Below are positions 10,731-23,000 of a DNA stretch of 64,000 nt, piece by piece. A program made the translations under genes and the position numbers. Numbering within the stretch: position 1 is the first letter of the stretch; each line of letters starts with the position of its first letter. The notes beneath the pieces are model-generated. The model made no database searches. It was not told the DNA's origin and saw only the letters and a program-made list of their open reading frames with translations. The stretch is from Ophiodon elongatus. Taxonomy: Eukaryota > Chordata > Actinopteri > Perciformes > Hexagrammidae. Where the stretch lies: assembly GCA_016806645.1 (NCBI GenBank), contig JACSYO010001640.1:3174501-3238500 (forward strand). The letters are read 5' to 3'.

Positions 10731-13700
10731 TTATTCTTCAAGTGACTTTATAAATGTATCATATGCAGTTTGATCCATGAGGCCTTCAAGTTCTTCAGGC
10801 TTTTCAATCGTCATCTTGATAAGCCACCCTGAAAAATAATTAAATTAAAAAGAATGTTATAATGAACAAGCAGTTACCTTGTTCTGGTTTGGCAACTTTT
10901 CATCTATCTTGGCAACAAACGGACTTGGAGAAATGGACTAGAAAAGAACAACAGAGGCTGCGAGACACTTACCCTCTGCATAGCAGGCTTTATTCACGAG
11001 TCCAGGATTCTCTGCCAGCTCTGTGTTGATTTCAGTCACTTCTCCTGCCAGTGGTGAGTATAGCTCACTGGCAGCCTTTACGCTTTCCAAGGCACCAAAC
11101 TCCTCTACAACACACACACAGACACACACACACACACACAGACACAGACACAGACACACACAGACACAGACACACACACACACAAAACATGACATATACT
11201 TCTTATCACACTGCCGGAATTACTTTCAGAAATGTGCCGTGTTTTCCAGGCTCTTACCCAACTGTTCAAGTCTTTGGCCAACTTCAGGGAGTCCACAGTA
11301 TACCACGTCACCTAATGCTTCCTAAGATCAGAGAACAAACTTTTAATAAACGCAAAGTATTATATAAAGTGAGTAAAAGATGTAATCCAAGAAAGTCTTA
11401 CAAACAATTCTGCACTCTAAATAGGATAAGGCTGTTTCTAATGAAGACGTACATCTTCAAAAATTGGCCACAATTATATACTTAATTAAAAAAAGCAATA
11501 AATGAAACATTGGCACTGTAGATTTTTTAACAAATATCACTCAAACATGAATAAATAATCCATTTGCTGGAGATTATTTTTAACCACTGATTAATTCACA
11601 TTTGGTGCTGTAGTGAGTATTCATAGCAGGACAGTGAAATGTCACCCAGTTTAATGGTGTTGCTCTTTTAACATGTTTAAATCATTTTTGAACAACAATG
11701 GAGCCCATTGGCACAGAGGAATAAGATACATATAAACTATACACACACAGACAATACTCGTTAGGAGGCTTATTCTTTAAGTCTAGTGACATTTTAAAAA
11801 GGCAGCAGAGTCAGATTTGCAGGGCCACCAGTGTACAATTAGCAAAAAGAAAACACTCATTTGGATATCAGTTTGTCTCGACCTGCAAACTGTTGCAGTA
11901 TTGACACAATCTACTGAGATTACTGGCACAGAGAGCTGTTCTGTGTGTAGCTTTATTATAAAGCGCAGCTAATCAGCCTGATCAATACTTTTGAAGCAGA
12001 GACACTGGACCCAAACTATTGACGTCACTAAGATGTAAGCCTTTCTCCCACTCATTCATACACAATGAACTGGAATTGCTTATATCTATGGATAAAGGCA
12101 CAATTTCAGGTTTGCACTTTTATCTTAAAATAAGAGTTTAATATGCTGACAGTGACTGAATACATCGTCCGTGGCTTTCTATTTCGAATTTAAGTTTCTA
12201 TAATATTTATATATTTTTGGGCAACACTACAAGGCATGTAAATTCGACCAATTGGATGAAATATTTGCTATAGGTAATGGTATCCACATACAGTATGAAC
12301 TGGCTGGAGTTATAAGTTGTCTGCTATACCTTGGTTTTTCATATCCATGCAACTGAACAAGTGGGAAATAGCACAACTGATTTTGGAATTTGAAGCTCTG
12401 ATACGAGACTCAAATGTGGTGGCTAGCGCAACATACTCTGCCCAGTGATGAGACTGTGCTTGGATTAATCTGCCTGAGCACGGCGAGAGAGTCAAAATGT
12501 TCCCTTTAGAGACTGAAGGAAACCGTTCTGGCTTTAACAGCGAGCAGTCGAAGATAAGGAAACTATATTGAGACTCTGGAATTGTTGAAGCCTCAACATA
12601 ATTGAAAATTTTAGAGAACTGCAGGAACACTGATTTGGTCATTCTTATACCTTAGTTTATACTTTTACAACACCCTGAGAAAACCTATTAGTAGCCTGAA
12701 GCCGTTTCCTTTACCGCTTGCTCACTGAGGCTATAGGCCGGGGGGGTTGTCATTTACATGATCACACTTCTGCTCAAAGTTCACATTCCAAAGTACAATA
12801 CAAGTCCACACTTTGCTCAGTAACAATCACACCCACAGTGGATGAGCAGTTCTTTTTGAATGCAGTGGAGATATGAGGCTCAATGAATATAAACAAAGGC
12901 AGTAAAACACAAAAGTCTCAAAACTTGATATTGAGGTAATCTGTCTGAATATCTGACAATACTGAAGATGTGGCAGCGAGCCGGTCTTGATCCAAGATAG
13001 ACTTTCAATATTTGACCGTACAAATAATTTCCTCTGCAGATATTACATTTGCAGTGTCGCTCTAGAAACGAGCAACAACGAACACAGTAGACATCACCAT
13101 CTTGCGTCACATTAAATAACGCTTGTCCGTTCAGCAGCAGAGATGAAATTATTTTAATTTAAGTGGCTGTGTGGCAGACCTGAGTCAGATTAGCTGTTAC
13201 TGCTCAACATATGAATAAAACGCCTCCAAGTATGGTCACCGTTTCTCTAAAAGCGGCATTCAGGACTAAAATACACCTGCCGTCATTCAAAGTTTTGAAC
13301 GTCCATGAGACTTTCTGCACACCACTGCATGTTGGTGGTAATCAATTGTCTCAAACAATAGTCATAAAACAGGAGATTAGGCAGTTAGAGTACAGTTGCT
13401 GCGGGTGAGGACAAAGTGCAGGTCTGAACTGCGGACATTAGCAGACCACTATTTATTGATTGCCATCGGTAAACCTCTGAACCAATTGTGTGTCATAAAT
13501 CAAAGATTATTAACGAGAACCAACAGCCTACCTGAGCATACTTGCTGATACCAATTGTGCCGATTCCACCTTCCACTCGCACCCACTCGTGCTTTTCTGT
13601 GAACTTTAGGGCTGCGGAGAGAACAAGGGAATAACTTAGCTTGGCCCAGATTAATTAGTTAGTGTGAGTCAACAACATGATAATAGATTTATGTATATTC

Positions 13701-14996
13701 CACCTTTCAAATACAACATGAAACTATGAATAGTGAACGTGACAGCTCTGACGACGATAAGAAAATGAGCCCACCAGAGTGAAAGCACATCATTCGGATG
13801 TCCAAAGAATATCTTACTGTACTCTGGACCAAAGTGGAAGAGAAGGCTGTTTCTTATGCAACACCATGTGCTTTCAATTAGAAATAACGGCTCTGTAGTT
13901 TACAGGTTGCAATGAGACAACATTAAGAAAAATTAACATCTCCAAAATTATGAGTGTTCTGCAGGTGCAGTTTTTATTATCCTGACAGATAAAAAGCAGG
14001 GTATCTGGTTGATTCTGTAATCTACAATTAAAAAAACTGGACTTAGAGCATTTTGATTCCAAGCTCATGCTGTCATATTTACAATACCCCGAGGGAAGAA
14101 TCACAATGCCTCAACAATTTCCAGCGTTGGCATCAGACCATGCATAAAAATACAGGTTTGAACCAGATTGTGAACTGTGCAAGACGCTGATGGGTCAGTA
14201 GCAGAATATTTCTGCTGCAAAGGGCTGAGGTAATGGCTCTCTAAATACTATTATTAGGGCCTTAAAAAGCAGCAACATTTCACATGTTGGTAGAATAATG
14301 ACTGAAAGCAACAGCAATGGGGGAAAATAATTAAATTGTGAAAATTTTAGACCACATGTAGAACCACAAAGGCGATTCATCCCCCCACAGCTATTTGTGG
14401 CATATATCCAGGACCATGGGTGACTTCCGTTTAATATGCTTTAAGTTGGTGCACGAGACAGGCCTGGCCTGTGTCATTTGTTTATTAATTAACATCCCAA
14501 TTTGGAGCTCGTGATTTGGCCGTTTTCCAATTTCATGAAATAGACAAAAAAAAAAATGATTGTTGTATAATTTAGACAACATAACATGCGGCTACTAAAG
14601 TTTTTTTTTTTTTTTTTTTTTTTGCACTTGACAACCGCTTCCGAGTAAAAAAACCCAAACTTTTATGCGCCTCCCTGCTCCTCCTCTGCTCCGCTGTGGG
14701 AAAGTAACACAAACTGCGTGAGTTGTTTCGCCCATTACAGACAGACAGGAATGTGTGGCCGCCCCGCACGTTAGTATGTAACATCACAGCTCTTCTGCAC
14801 AGCCATGTAAATGTGCTTTGTTTATTTCTTCATTTCTGTGGTCTTTACCTGTGGACAGCACCGAGGTCGTGCTCAGTGTCCGCGGAGAGTCGCTCCTCCA
14901 CAGCGACCGAGCTGAGAGCTGCGCTGCCGACGAGAGCGGAGGCAGTCTGGGAGAAAAGTTTGCAGAGAGGCGCCGCAGAGCCACTCTCATCGCCAT
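10731..14996 (-). CDS. gcsh: glycine cleavage system H protein, mitochondrial
   Basis: Coding exons (minus): 14849-14996, 13532-13611, 11258-11321, 10973-11104 and 10731-10828 (TAA 10731-10733). They total 522 nt, or 173 aa, the same length as the human precursor. Residues 1-49 (MAMRVALRRLSANFSPRL...) are rich in Arg, Ser and Leu and lack acidic residues until late, as expected of a mitochondrial presequence. The mature protein starts near ALKFTEKHEWV. The lipoyl domain follows, with the conserved FGALESVKAAS motif; the lysine that carries lipoate is K107. GCSH shuttles the aminomethyl group between the P, T and L proteins of the glycine cleavage complex and also serves lipoate transfer in mitochondria. 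AATAAA signals lie at the stop codon and at TTTATT 10423-10428. The third intron ends in a TG-type microsatellite directly at its 3' splice site. Confidence 0.97.
11111..11184. repeat. (CA)n/(CAGACA)n microsatellite abutting a gcsh splice acceptor
   Basis: This is an interrupted CA and CAGACA repeat. Read in the gene's direction it is a TG/TCTG run that ends six bases before the intron-exon border (acceptor TAG, exon starts at 11104). It therefore occupies the place of the polypyrimidine tract of gcsh exon 4. Confidence 0.95.
14601..14623. repeat. poly(T) tract in gcsh intron 1
   Basis: A 23-base uninterrupted T run (poly-A on the gene strand), about 225 bases downstream of the first gcsh coding exon in transcript direction. 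No adjacent SINE body is recognisable. Confidence 0.9.
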
Positions 14997-15206
14997 CTTC
15001 TGTCAGTGTGCGTCTGTCCCACTCCGGTGCACTCACATTTGACTGCGGGAGCGCGCACCATCCCGCTGTTTGCGGACTCCCGCCGGGAGGAAGGAAGCAG
15101 CGTGATGGTGGGAGGAGGGAGAGGAGGGAGTTCAGCCCGGGTTCAAAAGCAACATTGCGTTGAAGTGATTGCAACTCGTTAATCGTAGGACATGCGCACT
15201 GTCGGA

Positions 15207-15670
15207 TGAAGTGTTCAGATCTTCTGCTTTAGTAAAAGTAACTGTAAAAATATGGCTTATTTTAAGTAAAGGTTTTGCATTCAAAATTGGACTTGAGTAA
15301 CAGTCCAAAATGGCCACTTAAAATACCAAAAGTAAAAGAAATGCCGCTTTGTTATATTGAATTATTATAAATGCATTTACATGTAAGAAGCATGTTAATG
15401 TAGTGGGTGGTAGAGGTAGACCTAATACCCAAGTATTTTATACACATTTTTACAAGATGATGTATATTTTGCATGTAGAATCTAAGTGTGTAAAGTAACT
15501 GGTAGCTGTAGCTGTCGAATAAATATAACAGTGTAACAGTTGTACAGGGTAGCAGGCTACAGTATGGTCCTCTGAAATGTAGTGAAGGAAATCAAAGTAA
15601 TCAATTAAAGTGGGACCTAAAAGTTTACCAACTACAGTAATTGAGTAAATGTACTTAGTTACTTCCTCCC
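15207..15670. mobile_element. degenerate TIR-type (MITE-like) interspersed repeat
   Basis: The stretch begins with a 'tcagat..tttagtaaaagta' type end, contains repeated 'aagtaaaag' blocks and 'cctctgaaatgtagtg', and ends 'tgagtaaatgtacttagttactt'. From memory this matches a very abundant non-autonomous repeat of percomorph fishes whose two ends both carry acttaagtaaaagt-like words. I cannot name the family with certainty. It lies between the gcsh promoter and the kars1 3' end. Confidence 0.6.
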
Positions 15671-16440
15671 TTGCAAAAACATGGCTTTGAAAACGAGATG
15701 GTGTGGCATATCCACCCGATGATGACATTTGCATCTATAAAATACAGTATGTGCACATTTTAAAACTTGCTTTAAATACCGGATCCCGGAGCTAATTAAT
15801 GTATAGAAGTACTGGAGTAATATGTGACGCTCCCTCAGAGACGTGGTAATGTTCACACCAGTAAGGGTTGTGCGGCCTAAGGGGGCAAAACAACGTGTTC
15901 AGTTACTTAGAAATTGTGGGAAAGAAAAATAATTGTGACATGAAATCTGAAAATACACACACTAAGTAAGAAATCATTAAGATGGTCTTTTTTAAAGTAG
16001 CTTTTCTCATTTAATTTAAAGGTATTTAAAGATAACCTAATGAAAAATAATTGCTTACTGGCATTTCATTATAATTGTATGCTTATTATTTTTTCTTGCA
16101 TCACTTACTGTAATGTTGATTAAGCTATTTATTCAGCTGAACAGTCAGTGTAATTATGCCAGGCCCTATGCTCCGTCCCAGTGGAAGAGTCAAAGAGAAC
16201 CCCCCCACCCCCCAGCACTAAATAAAGGATCAAAGTCTTGAATTCATGTAGATAATTATTCAAACAGTTCTTCTCATGTACAGAAAAGATGGTTATCATC
16301 ATTACTACGACCAGTATTTTTGAAATCAGTGAGCCTCAAAGCCACCAGAATCCTATAATCATATTCTGTAAACTCTTAAAAATACATTGAATGTTGTTCT
16401 GTAAACAGACCAAAAACATCACGAGAGCAAACAATGTTGA

Positions 16441-17033
16441 TTCAGTCTTTATTCTGACGTAGCCATGTTTCAACTTCTTGGCAGAGGAAAATTGAATTTG
16501 TGGAGTATAGCTTGAAAAGTCTTCGACATGAAATACAAGCAGACCTGGGAAAACAGATGAATACACTGAGAACACGAAGGTGCTTGAGGTTTATTATGTG
16601 GTGTATCTACTCTGTATTTGGTAGCCAGAATCAAGCACCCTGTGAAGTATCTCAAAGTATATTCAAAAATATTTCATCCAAGTTTGCATACAACAGCAGA
16701 TCACACATGACTTCCTGATCAAATACCATCCATTTAGTGTCTGGACAACAATGATGATTAAAACGTCTCCTTAGAATCACTGGAGGAGGACGCAGCAAAT
16801 ATGATTGGAAAAGTGTAAGAAATAAAAAAGGAAAGAAAGAAGCATTTGTCTTCTTTTACCAATCGACCGTGTAACTGAGACAAGATGATTTCCCTTAACG
16901 ACAGCACCAATCAAACCTTTGACAGACAAACGTTGATAAAACAAAAAACCCGTAGGCCCCACTGATGACCACAGTGAGGTAAAGGCTCCACACGGACTCC
17001 TGCACAGGTCTGATAGCAGGAGCGCTCATGTCA
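16441..17033 (-). other. kars1: kars1 3' UTR
   Basis: This is the non-coding part of the last exon, downstream of the TAA at 17034-17036. An AATAAA signal on the minus strand (TTTATT at 16448-16453) sets the likely end near 16430. No conserved element was recognised. Confidence 0.6.
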
Positions 17034-20000
17034 TTAGACGGAGGTTCCCTCTGTGGGCGCTGTCTTGTTGTCGTCAGGCTTCATAGCTGGGAAGAGCAGC
17101 ACCTCCTGTGAGAGAACAAAACTGTCACCTGAGGGTTTTCACTCATATAGCTCGTACATAAGAGGACCACTGTCTGACATGTTGGCAGCTCACGTGTGTG
17201 TGTGTGTGTGTGTGTGTGTGCATACAGTGCAAGAAAAGTGCCTTCTTGACGTTATCTCTTTAACCCATCGTTCTGTGTCCCATTAATCATGTGTTCTTCT
17301 GTTGTTTTTCATGTTGTCTGAACAAAGCCTAAAATCCTAATGAGGACAACGCAGCTATGTTAACAATCGCAGCAGTGCAAACAAACAAAAATTTACATTC
17401 AGCGTTACTCACCAAAAAGGATTGTGCTCATCCCTGAGGTCTAACAAACTAGCCAAGTGCATTTCCTTCTGTATAATACATTTACAAGCTGCAATGCATC
17501 AGATTTTAAAGTATTTTAAAAATCCTGTACTGTTTTTATATACTACACTGTATACTTTTAGTACATCCTGCAGCTGCCTGAATAAGGATTGTTCCATTCT
17601 GTACGCATTAAATTGGGACACACTACTTAATCTTGAACTCTTGCTCAAATATCTGATGCGCAGAGGATTGTGGGTCAGAATATCCAGTAAAGCATGCTGG
17701 CTTGCACACTGGAAAGAACGACCAAATGCAGTGGGACATCCTGGTATTTTGTGGCATTCTGCAATTGACATACTGAGTATTGAGACTTACTCAATCTCTT
17801 TCTGGCATACTGAATAGTATGGTAGTATGGTATTATGGTAGTATGGGTATCGGAACGCACAGATTGCTGCATATTTCGTCAAATTCCCACCAACTGTTGA
17901 TCATTGTGAAATGATTGGCACTTGCGTGCATGCAAGTCCTCATGCGGGGGTACGAGACAAACAAAAGGGGGACCCACTCATAGAAAACCAGCTCCAGAGT
18001 GTTACTAGTGGTCAGAATACCACAGTTTATCTTTAATTCGCACATTCAATCTCGAATGTATTTTGCCGTTGTGGTAAAAGGATTTAAAAATGACTAAATC
18101 TGCGAGCGTCATGATTCATACGACAGCTTTACCTTGATGTTGTTGGAGTCCGTGAGGAACATGGTGAGACGGTCGATGCCCATCCCCCACCCGGCAGTTG
18201 GTGGCAGTCCATATTCCAGAGCTGTGCAGAAGGTCTCATCAATGAACATGGCCTCATCATCGCCCTCTGCTTTGGCCTGAAAAAGATCCACCATAAAAAT
18301 GATTAACATGCACCAATACATACACTCACACTTTAACAATACAGAGCCATAACCTTTATATTGTAACCATGTATCAGGAAAAACAAATGTATACTTCTAT
18401 ACACACCATGGATTGTTGCTCGAAAAGCTCCCTCTGTCTAACCGGATCATTCAACTCAGTGTAAGCATTGCAGATTTCCTTCTTCATCACAAAGAGCTCA
18501 AAACGCTCCGTTAGGCCTTTCTCTGATCTGTGCCTGTAAAAATTGAGGAAGTGTTAGTGTGAACCTGAACATCATATCTTTAAAGGATATGAAGCTGAAC
18601 TGAGGCGTTTCTCACCATTTTGCTAAGGGACTCATGATTTGAGGATGTTCACAGATGAATGTGGGGTTGATACAGGTGACCTCAAGGAAATCTCCAACCA
18701 TCTGTGGAGAAACATTTATTAGTCAAGACCTCATAGTAAAAAATAAAATAAAAAGTTCAACAAATGCTGATGTTCATCAATGGAGCACCTTGTCAAGGAG
18801 GCGGGCAGTGGTTCTGGGTGGAGGACATTCAATTCCTTTCTGTGCACACAGGTTGTCAAAGAATTTACGCGTCTCTGAAGACAAAAGAGTAAAAGAAACA
18901 TGAAGTAAAATCTGCTGTTAGAATAAAAACATTTGAAATAGAGAAATGACATGAAGACTAACCCCTGTATTTGTGAAAGAGAACGTGTGAGAGAGATGGA
19001 GAATGTCACAGACACAAAAGCTACTCTCACATTTCAGAGGCAGTTGTCTTCTCACATAAAGTCCATGTCTACATTTCTACAGGCTCTCACCATCACTGTC
19101 GTAGCTGTCAGTAGGAGGGAACTTCACTCCCATAATCTTCTCCAGGTCGTGTGTCATGCTCACTCTTCTGAATGGCGGCGTGAAGTCAATCTCCTGGGCC
19201 TGTCCCTCCGGTCCATCAGGGTGATAAGTCACCTTGTATCCTCCAGTGATGTGTTTCACCATTCCTGAAGCAAAGAGGGTAGCACTGAGTTAACTAGAGT
19301 ACATACCTTTCCTGTCGATACCTTTCCTGTGACAAAACTGAACATTGTTTTGTAACATTGAGATATTTTAAAACAGCTCATAATTTTATAAGCACATTAT
19401 TGACTTCATACTTAAAAGGATTATTTATTTGGAATAGTCTCCTTATCCTAAATTGACACATTACTGTTAGGAGACTGCTGTTTCCTCTTACATAGGTGCA
19501 AACAGGTCTGCTCTTGTTGCATCTGACACGACAGCTTCATGCTTCGAGTTTCACTGAACTGAAAACCAGGACGAGAAAGGAGAGGAACACCAAGGAGGCT
19601 CCCCTCATGGCATGCATTACAATCATGCATTTGTGATTGTAAAGGCAAGAAATGGCAGTTTAGAGTGAAGGGCCGTCAGTTTCATTTGTCAAGCAGAATT
19701 TTAAAAGACTCCTGTAAGAAAGGCAATCTAAACAAATCAAGTCAGATATCAGCAAGACTGCCAAAGGTTTTAATAACTAATTACTGCAGTTTTTTTCCAT
19801 TGGTATATGTTCATCAGTTTAACTATTTCTCACTATGCTAACTATCTATGTTTTACTTACCCGAGAGTAGTTTCTCTGTGATATCCATCAAGTCATGGTA
19901 ATCGGCATATGCCATGTAGAATTCACAGGTGGTGAACTCTGGATTGTGAGTAAGATCGATGCCTTCGTTCCTGAACTGACGACCAATCTCATACACTCTG

Positions 20001-23000
20001 TCTATTCCTCCAACCACAAGCATCTGTGGGAGAAGTTTGATATGCAGCGTTAATATTTAGACATTGGACACATGTAACAAACAAGTTGATGTATACAAAG
20101 AATGAATATATTTCTGTAAAAGAATTTCGGAACAAATAAACAAAAATATGGAAGTAAATGATTACTGGGAAGGACGGTTCTTGAAAGTGATGGATGACTT
20201 ATGAAAAACATATTACCTTGTGGTAGAGCTCAGGCGCAATCCTCATGTACAGGTTCATATCCAGCTCGTTGTGGTAAGTAACAAATGGACGGGCTACTGC
20301 TCCACCAGGAATAATGTTCATCATCGGTGTCTCAATCTAAAGTAACAGCAAACATGATTCAGCAAAGCTGCACCGACTTATTCTATGTTCCTTAAATGTG
20401 GAACAAATACTTTTAATACACTACAGACACCGACTCTTACCTCCAAAAATCCCATCTGGTCCAGGAAACTGCGCAGGTATGTGATGATTTTGGCGCGAGT
20501 TATGAACTTTTGCCTCACGTAGTCATTGAGAATCAGATCCAAGTAGCGCTGACGGAATCGTGTTTCCTTTGAGAGAAAGATTACACAGTGGTGAGAAAAA
20601 ATACTTCAACGTTGGTCATTTCTGTTGTATTGACTGGTCACCTTGTCCTCTCCATCAGCACAGGCTACTGTGAGATAATTTAGTAAAACTAACTTAAACT
20701 AAAACTAAGCTTTGAGGTGTTCCACTTCTGTGACACTGCAACTGGGGCTGGCTGAGAAAGAAAACTAAATGATAGCAGAGGTGATTTTAAAATTATATCA
20801 AACACAAGCAGATAAAAGGTAAACATTTTGTCCAACAGGAGAAAAACAGTTAGCGATTAGTATTAGTGCTAGCGATTAACATAAGCTAACTGAAATGTTA
20901 ACAGCCAACATGAACGATATAATAAAAACAGTAAACTCTGACTACATGTTGAAGTAACGTAGACCAAGCCAACAGTTCATGTGGTGCTTTTTATATTCTG
21001 CAACTATAGCATGAAGTCAGCAAGGAATTAGCAAGCCAGCCAGCTAGCTAACTAACCTGCCCCTAAATGAGTAAAATTGAACACCTTAAAAATGTTTTGT
21101 CTGCTTGATGATGTTTTAGTCTCACTAGCCACTGCCCTAAATGCACTGAAAATAGTGATACATAAGAACTAATGCTTCTGCTTTGTGTCGTTCATTCTCA
21201 CTTTTTAAACGTGGTATTTGCAGAAACGTGTGATTTAGTGTCTTTTTGAGAAAAAGGACACGGTGCAGGGCGTCTCTCACTAAATGAGTGTCTAATCACA
21301 ACAGGCATTACCTTGTCTTTGAGGCCAAAGTGGAGGTGGGGCAACATGTGCAAACATGGCGATAGTAGGGTCATTTCGATGGGAATGATGCTCAACTCCC
21401 CTTTTTTTGTCTTCCCTGGGTTACCACGGACACCGATGATATCTCCACGGCGCAGTTTGTTGTTGATGGCCGCAAAGGCGTCCTCAGACTTGTAAGTTCT
21501 GACAGAGTAGGAGAAAATATGAAGAAATTAAATCCCTGCACGCTTAATTCACAGAGAAAAGAACAAAAAATACGAGGTGAAATGATATGCTGTATAATAT
21601 TTCATAAGACAAAAATGTGATGCTATAAATCTGTCTGAAACAGTCACATAATCAAGAAATGTTGTCGGAGAGTTGAGTGGTTTTGCAGCTTTTGGGCTTC
21701 AAGTAGACGATGAGTTCCCCCAGAAACAGTACGGACATTTGTTTCAATAACAAGCACTACATCAGTGTGTGACATCATAAAACTTCCCAAGAACTCTTAC
21801 AATTTTTCCACCACACTCTCTTCTCTCTGTTTTAACTTGAACACTGTTGATTCACTGATTGGCTGTTCACCAATCCATGTAGCTTTGTACAACTCTCCAT
21901 CTGCCTGCAGTCATGATGCCTCTAAAATTATTTATTTATTTTGACTGATCATTCTGTACCTTGAGGTTGCCATGACTTGCAACTTGACGCCTTCACCCCG
22001 CAAGTCGTAGAAAATTAGCTTGGCACCAGAAGCCCTCTTGGCATGGACGCGGCCTGTAAATCATATAACATGATTAACAGGGAACCTACTGCTGGGTACA
22101 GTGCACACACAAAATGGAAAATACAAATGTAAGATCTTAAAATATTCCTGGTACCTGACACAGTGAGAACTACATCCGTCAGCTGATCTCCAGGCTGTAG
22201 ATGACTGTATTTCTCGATGAACTCTGTGAGTGACAAGTCTACATGATACTTGTGAGGGTACGGGTCCTCTGCTGTGCCCTTCAGTTCCTGGATGGCCTGG
22301 GTGCGGATCTTGAAGTATTGCTATGTCAGGGGGAAACAAATTACATTTATACAAAAAGATCAAAACATAAAGGGTATAATAAATGTAAAAGTAAGGTATA
22401 TGATAAAAAAAAATCTCACATTTGGGTCAAGCGTCTCCTCATCCAACCCACAGGCTCCTTGGTCATTGGATTCTTTCTTTTGGTCCAACTGCTCTTTGAC
22501 CTTGGCTTCTTTCTCGGACGCCTTCTTATCAGCTTTCATCCGTCTCTTCAGCTCACTGATAAGAGGAATCAAAAGTGAGTCATAGGTTAGATATTGTAGT
22601 TTGCTGTCAATGATGCAACTACAAATGAAATTGCATGGATGGTCAAACTGTTGAGAATAAAATGTACAGTGTGGTTATGTGGGGAATCATATATTTGTGT
22701 GCCGTTATGTTTCGTTATTCTGGTGTTTGAAATAACAAACAAACAAGGCCACAATCAACTAATAACAGAGACAAACACTCATGCAGAAAGGGAAAGGGGA
22801 CCACATTTTCTCTGATGACAAAAGGTTGGTTGATTTTCTCATTGGAATGGAAATCCACCAACCTTTTGTCACCTCTCCAGCGAATCCCGTAAATTTGAGC
22901 TGAGACTGCATCTGTACATGGGGCAGCACATTTTAACCACTGTCCCCTGACCCCAAAGGCTTGGCACAGCTGCTGCCTGGCTGCCCTGACCAGACACAGC

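Noticed and set aside
18109..18339. Frame reading through kars1 exon 13 into flanking intron, suggesting a different C-terminus
   Set aside because: The proper donor (AAG|GTAAAG) and the last exon at 17034-17105 restore the conserved KEVLLFPAMKP ending.
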